20,062 nucleotides of DNA. It comes from Isotricha intestinalis (taxonomy: Eukaryota > Ciliophora > Litostomatea > Vestibuliferida > Isotrichidae). The stretch is from assembly GCA_023807065.1 (NCBI GenBank), contig JAJJLU010004034.1:1-20062 (forward strand), in the 5' to 3' direction. Under the pieces are notes generated by a model. The model had not been told where the DNA came from, ran no database searches, and was given only the letters and a program-made list of their open reading frames with translations. The translations under genes were made by a program, and so were the position numbers. This document shows positions 8,770 to 17,613 of this stretch, in pieces. Every line of letters starts with the position of its first letter. The first letter of the stretch is position 1.

Positions 8770-9034
8770 TTGTAAAATACCATCCCCAATCCCCCTATAT
8801 TAAATAAAAAAAATAAATAATTTTTATTTTTTAATCTATGAATTTAAAAATTACATTCATAGATTTATATTACAAAATTATTTATTAATTATTCAATCTA
8901 ATATAAAAAATTAAAAAAAATAAATAATTTTGTAATATAAATCTATTAATTTGTAATTTTTAAATTCATAGATTAAAAAATAAAAATTATTTATTTTTTT
9001 TATTTAATATAGGAGGGATTGGGGATATTTACAA
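8770..9034. repeat. Long near-perfect inverted repeat (MITE-like or cruciform-forming)
   Basis: The left arm (8782-8884) and right arm (8921-9026) are reverse complements over about 103 and 106 bases. They differ only by a small change in the C/G run near the tip and a short change around 8855-8859. A 36-base AT spacer lies between them. The outer ends read ATCCCCAATCCCC inward on the left and the complement GGGATTGGGGAT on the right. Matching TTGTAAA / TTTACAA extends the symmetry to 8770 and 9034 with a short offset. The left arm also has a nested small palindrome (AATCTATGAA ... TTCATAGATT). No coding capacity and no clear target-site duplication were seen. The size and structure fit a non-autonomous fold-back or MITE element. 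Confidence 0.85.
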
Positions 9035-9645
9035 ATAATTGTTTAATTAATATTAGTTAAAAATAAGTTAATTATATCTATTATTATACAAATTATAAAT
9101 TAAATTAGTAAAAAAGTTCCTTTGTTTTGAATACTTATATCCCTAGAGTGATTAATTTTATTCATTAAATTTTTTAAATCATTTCCAAAAATTATTATCT
9201 ACTTACTATTATATAGAATTCAATTAAATATTGTCAATAAAAAAAATTTTTTAATTCTACTCAATCTTAGAATTATTTTTTGAAATAATTCTTTTAATTC
9301 TAAATGTTTCAAAATTCTTTTAGTTAATGTTAATATATAAATGAAATTTATTTAATTGAGTTTTTTCTCTTTTCAAGGAAAAATATATTTTATTGTTTTT
9401 TTACAATTTTTATGAATAAAAATAAAAGATTAAATAATATTATAAAAAATAGACATTAATTCGACAAAACAAAAAAAGATTATAAATGAAAAAAGTATTA
9501 AAAAGAAATATTAAATATTTGAAAATATATTTTTAATATTTTTTTTACAATTTTTTGGATTTTTAAGAACTTAAAAATTTTTAATTAAACTAAAATAAAT
9601 CATAATCAAAAAAATCAATAAGATATTTTTTATTATTATAAATGC
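9035..9645. other. Gap with a short coding-like fragment
   Basis: No intact gene. On the minus strand a 32-codon open run at 9100-9198 (IIIFGNDLKNLMNKINHSRD then ISIQNKGTFLLI and TAA) looks like a piece of protein but is too short to identify. It lies about 450 bases downstream of the stop of the minus-strand gene at 9646. The rest is AT-rich sequence. Confidence 0.35.
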
Positions 9646-10077
9646 TTAATGATTAGTTTTTGTCAATTCTTTTTCTATTGAATTTTCTATAAATTGTATT
9701 AAATCATCAAAATCCTCGTTTAATTCATTTTCAAAGGTATTTAAATTTTCAATAACTTTATTGATTTTTTGAACAAAACTATTTTGTCTTTGTTCTATTT
9801 CATTATTTGCTGAAAATAAATTTCCTGTATTTACATTATTCATTGCATTATTATAATTTGAATTATAAAAAGTGGTATTTGCTTCTTTAAAATAAGGAGA
9901 ATCATTTGAATTAAAACTATTAATTTTTCCTGAATTTTTAGATTGATAAATATCATCATAATTTTCATTAGAATTTTTCAAAGAAATATCATTATCAATT
10001 GATATTTCATTATATTTTTTAATTGTTTTTTTTAATGTATCAGAAAATTCATTCATAATCTTATTCCCTTTAGACAT
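9646..10077 (-). CDS. Hypothetical Asn/Ser-rich protein (143 aa)
   Basis: I do not recognise this protein. It starts MSKGNKIMNEFSDTLKKTIK, a likely amphipathic helix. It then has a polar Asn/Ser/Tyr-rich middle (residues about 30-95, for example NSNDSPYFKEANTTFYNSNY) and ends with a second amphipathic, acidic helix (FVQKINKVIENLNTFENEL to FIENSIEKELTK). No membrane segment or signal peptide is seen. It may be a small coiled-coil subunit of a larger complex. The Met-Ser start and codon use match its neighbours. It lies on the same strand as the next gene, whose stop is 122 bases upstream of this ATG. Confidence 0.65.
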   Translation of the reverse strand: MSKGNKIMNEFSDTLKKTIKKYNEISIDNDISLKNSNENYDDIYQSKNSGKINSFNSNDSPYFKEANTTFYNSNYNNAMNNVNTGNLFSANNEIEQRQNSFVQKINKVIENLNTFENELNEDFDDLIQFIENSIEKELTKTNH

Positions 10078-10199
10078 AAATTTTTAAACTAAAAATAATA
10101 AAAAAAATATTTTATTCAAAATTAAATTTTAAATTTTTGATGTATTTAATTTATATATAAAATATACAAATTATCCTTGCTATAATTTATTAAGAAATA

Positions 10200-10943
10200 T
10201 TATATTAAATCATTTTTTAAATTCTTCTTTTTTAATTTTTGAAGATAAAGAATAAAATCTTTACTTTTTATAAAATCACAAATATTATCAATTTTATAAT
10301 TTTTATCCTTAATAATATTAAGTGCAAAATCTTCTCTAAAACAATAAATATGTTTAGGCCAAATTTTTTCAATTTTAGATAAAATATCTTTAAGAGGAAT
10401 ATTATTTTTATAAAGAGAAGGATTCCAAATATTTTTTGGAATATTGTATAAATCATTTATTTTCATATTTAATAAATGAAATAAAGGTAAGTTTATATGT
10501 TGTTGTTCCTTATTTTCAATTAATTCATTTAATTTATGATTTTCTTTTTTAATATAATTAAAATTATATTTCATAAAATTTAAGGGAGACTTTGTTTTTT
10601 CATAATTTTCACCATGAAATATCATTGTAGATTGTTTTAAATTTTTTTTATCATTTTTTTTATTATTAGAGTTATCATTTTTATTTAAACTTCTTTTTTT
10701 ATTTGTCTTTTTACTTGTTTCTTCGATTGAATTTGAAATAATATTTCTTTCTTTTTTTTCTCCAATATGAAAAAGAAATGTATCTTTTAATAGTTCTTCA
10801 TATTTATTTTTTCTTTTAAAAACTTTTTTCTTTTTTTTTTCTTTTATTTCTTTTTGTTCTTGATTTGATGTTTTTGATGTCTCATCAGATAATAAATCTA
10901 TATCTTTTAAATGATTTATAGAATAATCAGTAATTAGAGACAT
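10200..10943 (-). CDS. Hypothetical Lys-rich protein with a C-terminal helical domain (247 aa)
   Basis: I do not recognise this protein. Residues 1-125 are very basic and low in complexity, with runs such as KEKKKKKVFKRKNKYEELLK and KKTNKKRSLNKNDNSNNKK, which could serve as nuclear or nucleolar targeting signals. From about residue 140 the sequence changes character: INLPLFHLLNMKINDLYN, IPKNIWNPSLYKNNIPLKD, IWPKHIYCFREDFALN and a final helix DFILYLQKLKKK. This part has Trp, Pro and Cys and looks like a folded, conserved domain. No catalytic motif is evident. The start is the ATG ending at 10943 (MSLITDY), consistent with the frequent Met-Ser starts in this locus. Confidence 0.7.
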   Translation of the reverse strand: MSLITDYSINHLKDIDLLSDETSKTSNQEQKEIKEKKKKKVFKRKNKYEELLKDTFLFHIGEKKERNIISNSIEETSKKTNKKRSLNKNDNSNNKKNDKKNLKQSTMIFHGENYEKTKSPLNFMKYNFNYIKKENHKLNELIENKEQQHINLPLFHLLNMKINDLYNIPKNIWNPSLYKNNIPLKDILSKIEKIWPKHIYCFREDFALNIIKDKNYKIDNICDFIKSKDFILYLQKLKKKNLKNDLI

Positions 10944-11359
10944 TAGTATTTTATTTAAAACTAATTTATGAATTTAAATATTAATTGTAATTAGTACTTT
11001 TATATTAGAATTTTTTTAAGGAAATTGGGTATTCAAAGATTTATTTACTTTATTTTAAATTTAAAAGATAATATCAGTGATAATTATTTATGTAAAAAGA
11101 ATTTATTATTACTATATTATTTTAAATAGAAGTTATTGTATAATTAAATTTTTAATACAATAAAATATTATGTAATCTAAAGTTTTTAAATTCTAAAAAT
11201 AAAAAAAGGAATTTCTATTAGTATATAAAAGATAAGTATTTAATTAAATATTTAAAATTAATTTAGATTATGGTAATTCTAGAAATATTCAAAACTTTTT
11301 AATCAAATTACCTTTCTTTTCTATTGCCTAATTTTCTTCTTATATTAGTTTTATTTTTC
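10944..11359. other. AT-rich gap upstream of the PB1 gene cluster
   Basis: No gene seen on either strand. It should contain the promoter of the minus-strand Lys-rich gene. No recognisable element is present beyond poly-A and poly-T tracts. Confidence 0.45.
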
Positions 11360-11560
11360 GAAATAAAAAACAAAAAAAAATCTCTAATGAAAATTTAAAT
11401 ATAATATCTGATGATAATATAGAAGAAATGTTAAATAATTTAAAAAATAATTTAGAAAATGATTAATCAAACGATTTCATATAATAAAACAATTTTAAAA
11501 AATAATAAATTGAATATTAATTCAAATCAAAATAATGAAATTTAAAAATAAAAAACAAAT
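11360..11560 (+). pseudogene. Truncated copy of the coiled-coil region of the PB1/ZZ gene
   Basis: This stretch is nearly identical to about 14283-14510 inside the downstream PB1/ZZ gene. Shared runs include TCTGATGATAATATAGAAGA and ATTAATCAAACGATTTCATA. The reading frame begins the same way (KISNENLNIISDDNIEE, Gly changed to Glu at one place). A net loss of 26 bases near 11453-11461 then shifts the frame, and a TAA follows. The flanking parts of the gene (PB1, heptad repeats, ZZ) are absent. It is therefore a partial, dead duplicate. High identity with few changes indicates a recent event. Confidence 0.88.
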
Positions 11561-11673
11561 CTTTCTTTTATTTAATTTAAAATAATAAATAAAAAATTTT
11601 CAAAAAATAATTTAATTTCAATAAAATCTTATGTTAATAATTAAATTATTGAGTTAAGAAAAAATAATAAAAA

Positions 11674-13650
11674 ATGAGTAAAAGAGAATTAGAAATTTCA
11701 TATGAAGGAGAATTAAAAAAAATAAATTTACCTTCAAATTTAAATGATTTAACAAAAAAAATATTAAATAATTTTAATCAATTAAAGGGTAAAAGATATG
11801 AAATTATATATGAAAATAAAAGTGATTCTTATAAAATCTTTAATGAAAATGAATATCAAAATTTTATAAAATTAAACAATTCTAAAATTAAAATATTTCA
11901 AAAGGAAGATGATAAAAATTCAGAAAATGTAAGTTGGAATATTTTATTGTCATATTTTGTTGAATTTTCAAATAATTTATTTAAATTAGATTATGAATCA
12001 TGTAATAATATGTTAAGAAATGAAAAAATATTATCTTTTATTGAATTATTTCCTGGATTAAAATATTTTTTTGATGAAAAATTAATTAAAACTTTAAAAA
12101 TTTTTATATCTTCAACTAATTATTATTTTAATTTAAATAATTTTAACTTAGCAGAATGTGTTAAAAAATTGGAATTATATCAAATTAATAATGATGATAT
12201 AAAAGAATATATAAATGATAATAATAATTATAAGCCTAATACTCCTCAAACAAATAAATATAATCAAAATAAAAATTTTCCTTTTTCACAAGATAATAAT
12301 TCTTTCAATAGTTATAGTCATTTATCTTTTATAAAACAAAAAAATTTAAATTCATTAATTGATAAGAAAAATAATAATAATAATAATACTAAAAGTAAAG
12401 ATTCTTCACCTGAAAATGAAATAAATAATAATAATTTAAAGACATATTCATCAGCAAATATAAATATTTTTCAATCAGATAATTTAAATCAAATAAATAA
12501 AAAAAAGGAATCAAATATATTTTTAATTATAGAAAAAAATATACATATAATAAATTCAATAATTAAATCAATGAATATTATCGGAGATGCAATTGGTAAA
12601 ATTCAAGATATATATTACATATTAACAAAAGAACAAGAAGAGCCTTTTAATGAAGATATTTTATTAAATTTAATTGAATTTCTCCAAACAAATATTAATG
12701 AAATGATACTTTCTTTAAAAAAATATGAAAATGAATTCTTTGTTAAAAACACTTTTTTACCTTTTTTCTCAATTCCTATTGAAGATTCAAAAACTTTATT
12801 ATATTTAATTAAAGGTTATAGAGCTATTCTTTCAATGGATATTATTGAAATGATGAATAGCAAAATAATAATTAATGAAACTATGAAAAAATTAAAATTA
12901 AGAAATAAATTTTTTTTAAGTTTAAGATTATATATTTTTTTATTTCAGTTTAAATTAGATAATGATAATAAATGTGAATTAATTTTCAAAACTTATTTTG
13001 ATAAAAAGAAGAATTTTTTATCAAAAAATTTCAATTTTCAAAATGAAAATGATATAAATGAGAATAAATTAAAAAAAAATTATTTTGACAAACAAAGTAA
13101 TCAAGATGATAATATTAAATTAAAAAATTTAATATTTTCAGCAAAGCCAAAAAATATGAATGCAGAAATGATAATTTCCAAATTATTTGAAGAAAAAATA
13201 GAAATTAATTTTATTAGTTTTATATTTGAAATTAAAAATTATTTAGAACATAATAAATTAAATAAGTCTAAAGTATTTTATGAAAAAAATAAATTTGGTA
13301 AATTTCTTTTTATTGAACAAGATGAAGATTTTGGGATAATAAATTATTTATATATTGAAGACAAATTAAGAGGAATAATTTTACCTGAAATTAAAAATGC
13401 AACATTAATGCAAAAGGAATTAGAAATTAAAAACTCTTTTTCTTCTTCAAAAACAATTCAAAATGAATATTCTAAAATTAAAATGACGAGTGGATTAACC
13501 TTTATTCTTTACAAAATTTCTAATTTTTTAGATATAGTAATTCAATACAAAGAAAAATCAATAAATGAAGTTAATTTAATAAAAAAAATATTTAAAAAAT
13601 TTAAACTTATATTTTCTAATTATCATATCTTTAAAACAACAATAACATAA
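11674..13650 (+). CDS. PB1-domain protein, long paralogue (658 aa)
   Basis: Residues 4-76 resemble a PB1 domain, a ubiquitin-like fold that pairs with other PB1 domains. The first hairpin is ELEISYEGELKKINLP with Lys pairs, then a helix (LTKKILNNFNQLKG), then RYEIIYENKSDSYKIFNENE, which lies where the acidic OPCA motif sits in PB1 proteins. Residues about 85-190 are helical (SFIELFPGLKYFFDEKLIK). Residues 190-280 are Asn/Ser-rich linker with AAT runs. Residues 280-658 are a second helical region, with IDYRAI-like segments such as TLLYLIKGYRAILSMDI and GIINYLYIEDKLRGIILPEI. There is no ZZ finger or UBA. The N terminus is clearly paralogous to the next gene (same MSK start, SNLND, FNENEY), which begins 101 bases downstream on the same strand. 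The C-terminal function is unknown. Confidence 0.8.
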   Translation: MSKRELEISYEGELKKINLPSNLNDLTKKILNNFNQLKGKRYEIIYENKSDSYKIFNENEYQNFIKLNNSKIKIFQKEDDKNSENVSWNILLSYFVEFSNNLFKLDYESCNNMLRNEKILSFIELFPGLKYFFDEKLIKTLKIFISSTNYYFNLNNFNLAECVKKLELYQINNDDIKEYINDNNNYKPNTPQTNKYNQNKNFPFSQDNNSFNSYSHLSFIKQKNLNSLIDKKNNNNNNTKSKDSSPENEINNNNLKTYSSANINIFQSDNLNQINKKKESNIFLIIEKNIHIINSIIKSMNIIGDAIGKIQDIYYILTKEQEEPFNEDILLNLIEFLQTNINEMILSLKKYENEFFVKNTFLPFFSIPIEDSKTLLYLIKGYRAILSMDIIEMMNSKIIINETMKKLKLRNKFFLSLRLYIFLFQFKLDNDNKCELIFKTYFDKKKNFLSKNFNFQNENDINENKLKKNYFDKQSNQDDNIKLKNLIFSAKPKNMNAEMIISKLFEEKIEINFISFIFEIKNYLEHNKLNKSKVFYEKNKFGKFLFIEQDEDFGIINYLYIEDKLRGIILPEIKNATLMQKELEIKNSFSSSKTIQNEYSKIKMTSGLTFILYKISNFLDIVIQYKEKSINEVNLIKKIFKKFKLIFSNYHIFKTTIT

Positions 13651-13751
13651 ATAAATTAATTTTTAAAATGGAAAATTGTACTTAAAATAGCTAGGACACT
13701 AACTATTTATTATTATTAATTTAAAAATGAAATAAAATAAAAATATAGATA

Positions 13752-14918
13752 ATGAGTAAAAAAGATATAGAAATTTCATATAAAGGACATATAAAAAAAA
13801 TAAATTTATATTCAAATTTGAATGATGAAAGATATGAAAATTTATATGATAATAAGACTAATTTTCATGAAAAATTTAATGAAAATGAATATCACAATTT
13901 TAAAAATAAAAATTCTACAATTAAAACATTTGAAAAATCAGATGATGAAAATGTAAGTACAGATGCAGAAAATAATAATAATAATCATTTAATTCAATTT
14001 GCTTCTTCGAGTGAAGAATTAAGTTCCACTTTTTTTCAATTTCAAAATAAATATGAATTCTTAAAAGAAAATAATGATTTAAAACAACAAATAGAAGAAT
14101 TAGAAAAAAAATATGAAGAATTAGATAATAAAAACAAAGAATTAGATAATAAAAATAAAGAATTAGAAAAAAAAAATGAAGAATTAAAAAAATACAATAA
14201 TGAATTAAATAATAAAAATAAAGAATTAGAAATAAAAAATGTAGAATTATTAAACCAAAATAGCTTTTTAAAAAGCAAATTTAATGAAAAAAAACAAAAA
14301 AAAATCTCTAATGGAAATTTAAATATAATATCTGATGATAATATAGAAGAAATGTTAAATAATTTAAAAAATAATTTCAAAAATGAATTTAGTAAATTTC
14401 AAACAAAATTAATTAATCAAACGATTTCATATAATAAATCAATTTTAAAAAACAATAAATTGAATATTAATTCAAATCAAAATAATGAAATTATAAATAA
14501 GAAAAAAGAAAATATTAAAGAAGAAATAATTAAGATTAATGAAAAAAAAACATTTAATAAAGAAAATCCTTATTGTAATTTATGTCACAATAATACATAC
14601 GAAATTATATTTAAATGTGAAAACTGTAAAAATTTTATTTTATGTGAAAAATGTTATAATCAAAATTCAGAAAATCATATTTGTGAATCTTTTAAACAAA
14701 TAAATAAAAAGAATAATAAAGATAAAAACCAAAATAATAATAATCAAAATAATATTGATAATAAGAGAAAAACTACAGAAAAACAAAAAGAAATTTTGAA
14801 TCAATTTAGAATAACATTTAATTTGAAAAAAGAAGATTATAGTGATGAAAAAATTTGGAAATATTTAGTGAAACATAATTTTTCATTTGGAGATGCTTTT
14901 GCTTCTTTTTTTAATTAA
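13752..14918 (+). CDS. p62/NBR1-like protein: PB1-like, coiled coil, ZZ finger, UBA-like (388 aa)
   Basis: The domain order recalls the selective-autophagy receptors p62 and NBR1. Residues 4-62 are a shortened PB1-like domain that lacks the roughly 15 residues forming the first helix in the upstream paralogue. Residues about 98-185 are a coiled coil built from KNKELDN-type heptads. A ZZ zinc finger spans about 273-316, with C275/C278, C289/C292, C298/C301 and then H309 and C311 (FKCENCKNFILCEKCY is diagnostic). Residues 345-388 form a UBA-like end (QKEILNQFRITFNL ... LVKHNFSFGDAFASFF). In known receptors PB1 drives assembly, ZZ binds N-degrons or partners, and UBA binds ubiquitin. I infer the same general role. 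The NBR1 FW domain is absent. An IWKYL sequence looks like an LC3-interacting motif but lies inside the UBA-like helices. Confidence 0.82.
   Translation: MSKKDIEISYKGHIKKINLYSNLNDERYENLYDNKTNFHEKFNENEYHNFKNKNSTIKTFEKSDDENVSTDAENNNNNHLIQFASSSEELSSTFFQFQNKYEFLKENNDLKQQIEELEKKYEELDNKNKELDNKNKELEKKNEELKKYNNELNNKNKELEIKNVELLNQNSFLKSKFNEKKQKKISNGNLNIISDDNIEEMLNNLKNNFKNEFSKFQTKLINQTISYNKSILKNNKLNINSNQNNEIINKKKENIKEEIIKINEKKTFNKENPYCNLCHNNTYEIIFKCENCKNFILCEKCYNQNSENHICESFKQINKKNNKDKNQNNNNQNNIDNKRKTTEKQKEILNQFRITFNLKKEDYSDEKIWKYLVKHNFSFGDAFASFFN
14098..14256 (+). repeat. 21-bp heptad-coding tandem repeat
   Basis: Within the PB1/ZZ gene, about seven imperfect copies of a 21-base unit like GAATTAGATAATAAAAATAAA encode the heptad ELxNKNK/ELxKKNE of the coiled coil. 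Copy-number change in such a unit keeps the frame, so coil length can vary between alleles. Confidence 0.85.
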
Positions 14919-15272
14919 ATATATTTTTTAATTTATAAATATAAATTTAATAAAATTCCTTTTATACTTTATTTATCAACTTTAAAACATGAAATAATTA
15001 TTTTAAATTTTAACTTTATTTTGTTGAAAACTATTTTAGAATTGTTATACAAAAAAAAAAATAAAATAATATTGAAAAAGGAAAAAAAAATTAAATTAAA
15101 CAAATTGTTTTTTCTTTAAAGTTAAATTATTCATTGAAGGTATTTTAAAAGAGTAATTTATAATATTAAATAAAAATCATATTAAAATTAATTTCTTCAA
15201 TTTAATCATTCACAAATCAAAATAATAAAATTTATATTAATATAAATAATCAAATACATTTTAAAAAAAACA
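14919..15272. other. AT-rich gap between converging genes
   Basis: It holds the 3' ends of the PB1/ZZ gene and of the minus-strand 729-residue gene. No open frame or RNA is supported. A short run at about 15217 (CAAATCAAAATAATAAAATT) resembles 14473-14492 in the PB1/ZZ gene, but the sequence is too simple to call a copy. Confidence 0.4.
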
Positions 15273-17462
15273 TTAATTTTTCAAAGACCATAATATATTT
15301 GAATTAATATCTTTTTTCATTTTTATATTATCTAATTTAAAATTATTATGAAATAAAAAAATTCTATTTTCTTTTTTTTTATTTTTATGGAAAGTAGAAT
15401 TTAAATGATTATTAATTAAATCAACTTTTTTTCCAATTACAGTTTTACTATTTTTTTTTCTGGGTGGAGAAGAAGAAAGTGAATGAGGAATTAAATTAAT
15501 TATTTCAATCATTTTACCTAAAAATCTATTTATTAATTTACTCCAATTTATTGAATCTTTATTATTAATATTAACAACAAATTCATCTTCAATCTCTTTA
15601 GTAAAATGATAATTTTTAGAAGATTCAATTTTATTTTCAATTTTAATTATATTTATAATAGGCTTTTTAAATTCTATTTTAATTTTATGACTTTGAGATA
15701 AATGATATTCTCTTGATAATCTTTCAATTGATTGAATTTTTTTTTTAAAGTGATTTCCATTAAATTTTTTTATATTATGAATCCATAAATTTGCATCAAA
15801 GTCATCTAATTTTTTATAATTAAAAGTTAAAGTATTTTCTATTTTATTTACATCTATAAATTTTAATAAAAAAGATAATTTATTTATATGTTTTCCTATT
15901 TCAATTAATTTTACTAAATGAGTAAAATTAAAATAAATATGATATTCTTTTTCATCAAATGAATTTATATCTGTTAATGTAACTATAATATAAAAAGATT
16001 TTAATTTTATTATTTCATTATTATTATTTTCATCAGTATGAATACTAAATAAAATTTCTTGTGAAAAAGTAAAAAATTTTGTTTTTGGTTCTCTTAAAAA
16101 AAAAGTTTGATTATATAATTCATAATAAGAATCTAATTTTTCTAATAAATATCTAAATTTTTTAAAATTAGAAAGATATTTTGTAATATAAAAATCCCAA
16201 TTTTCAAAATTTATATTATATAAATAAAATAATAATTCAAAATCAATAAAATGTTTAATATTTACAGAATTTTGAGGAATTAATAGAACGATTAAAGGAA
16301 GTATAATAGTCACTTTATAAGTTTTTGAAATTGTTGTCCAAATAAAACTATAATAATTATATTTTTTTAATAAATTTTTATTATTATCATAAGAATGTAC
16401 AATAAATTCATTTTGACTGCTTTTAATTTTATTATTATTAAAAAGTAAATTTTTAATTTGACTACTATTCATATGATTTATATGATTTAAAGGGGGCATT
16501 ATAGGAGATAAATTTAATGAAATAATATTTTTCTTTTTTTTTTCTGAATTTTCTGTTTGATAATCTTTTAATATTTTTAAACTTGTATTTATTGCTTCTT
16601 CATCAAATGAGATTTTTTCTCCTTTTTCATCAAATTTTATTATATATGATAATAATTTTTTAAATGTTTCATAACCTTTATAATAAAATAAAGGAAGATA
16701 TTGAAATGGACAATTTAATTCTAAATTTTTAAGTTTATGATTATTATTTTTTTTTGATGAAATATCTTCAAAATTTAATACTAAAGAATTAAAACATAAT
16801 TCTAATTTTTTTTTTCTTTTTCCATAATAAAACAATTTTTTGAAAAAACAAGTTTGCTCAACTTTCTTTTCATTTTTTAAAAAATTAATTTTCTCTTTAA
16901 TAAGTTTATTATATTTTTCTTTATCTTTAAAAATATCATCTTCATTATATGTTATATTATTATAATCATCATTAGAAAAAAAATCTTTTTGAAATTTATC
17001 AAGTGAATTATTTTTAATATTTGTAAAAGAATTACTTTTTTTTTGAATTTGAATAGGAAAAGAACCAAGACTTGAAAAAGTAGAATTACAGGATTTATTT
17101 AAACTTAAATTTCTACTTTTAATTTCATTTGAAACTGTAATTAAAGGAATAACTTCTCCTTTATTATTGTTTATTGGGTATAATAATGGAATTTTATTTG
17201 ATCTTTTAACTTCATTTCTTAAATATTTTAAAGGAAAAGGAATTTTTTTTATTAATTTATTTTTATTTTTATTCTTATTTTTATCTTTTATTAATGAGAG
17301 AGAACTTTTGGATTCAATTAATAAAGGTAATTGTTTAGAAAATAATTTATTATTTTTATGAATATAAAAATTATGAAAAGCATCTGTATTTTGAACAACA
17401 TTTTTTGTTAATTTTAATATTGAATCAATACAATTATTATCCTCATGATTTTTATTTTCCAT
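15273..17462 (-). CDS. Large hypothetical protein (729 aa)
   Basis: I cannot assign this protein to a named family. Residues 1-175 are polar, with a KNKNKNKNK tract at 61-69. Residues 180-300 look folded: FFKKLFYYGKRKKKLELCFN, then PFQYLPLFYYKGYETFKKLL (252-271) and KFDEKGEKISFDEEAI, a pattern of a domain met in many protist hypothetical proteins. A Ser/Asn linker (310-365) leads to a hydrophobic stretch TYKVTIILPLIVLLIPQ (381-397). This is more likely a buried strand-helix of a folded domain than a membrane span, because it is followed by NVKHFIDFELLFYLYNINF-like sequence and NWDFYITKYLSNF. Residues 450-600 are strand-rich (TFFLREPKTKFFTFSQEILF, FYIIVTLTDIN). The C-terminal tail is basic. 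The gene lies on the same strand as the transporter upstream, 151 bases apart. Confidence 0.75.
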   Translation of the reverse strand: MENKNHEDNNCIDSILKLTKNVVQNTDAFHNFYIHKNNKLFSKQLPLLIESKSSLSLIKDKNKNKNKNKLIKKIPFPLKYLRNEVKRSNKIPLLYPINNNKGEVIPLITVSNEIKSRNLSLNKSCNSTFSSLGSFPIQIQKKSNSFTNIKNNSLDKFQKDFFSNDDYNNITYNEDDIFKDKEKYNKLIKEKINFLKNEKKVEQTCFFKKLFYYGKRKKKLELCFNSLVLNFEDISSKKNNNHKLKNLELNCPFQYLPLFYYKGYETFKKLLSYIIKFDEKGEKISFDEEAINTSLKILKDYQTENSEKKKKNIISLNLSPIMPPLNHINHMNSSQIKNLLFNNNKIKSSQNEFIVHSYDNNKNLLKKYNYYSFIWTTISKTYKVTIILPLIVLLIPQNSVNIKHFIDFELLFYLYNINFENWDFYITKYLSNFKKFRYLLEKLDSYYELYNQTFFLREPKTKFFTFSQEILFSIHTDENNNNEIIKLKSFYIIVTLTDINSFDEKEYHIYFNFTHLVKLIEIGKHINKLSFLLKFIDVNKIENTLTFNYKKLDDFDANLWIHNIKKFNGNHFKKKIQSIERLSREYHLSQSHKIKIEFKKPIINIIKIENKIESSKNYHFTKEIEDEFVVNINNKDSINWSKLINRFLGKMIEIINLIPHSLSSSPPRKKNSKTVIGKKVDLINNHLNSTFHKNKKKENRIFLFHNNFKLDNIKMKKDINSNILWSLKN

Positions 17463-17613
17463 TATATTTTGAGTTTTATCTATAAAAATTTAAAATCAAT
17501 AAAAAAACCAATTAATCATAAATAAAATAAAAATTAAATTTATATAAAAATCAAAAATTAAATAAATAAAACCCATTAATAACATTATAAAGAAATAAAT
17601 TAAATTAGATTAA

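Noticed and set aside
8782..8796. CCCCAATCCCC tips as telomere-like repeats of a ciliate.
   Set aside because: There is only one and a half units, internal to a contig and mirrored as part of the inverted repeat. This is not enough for a telomere.
14042..14380. Open frame antisense to the coiled-coil heptads.
   Set aside because: It is the mirror of a 21-base repeat, gives only Phe/Leu/Ser/Asn repeats, and has no independent support.
15210..15245. A third remnant of the PB1/ZZ coiled-coil region.
   Set aside because: The match is about 20 bases of low-complexity A/T sequence and could be chance.
17167..17361. Open frame antisense to the low-complexity part of the 729-residue protein.
   Set aside because: It is Phe/Leu-rich because it mirrors a Lys/Asn repeat; there is no sign of its own coding signal.
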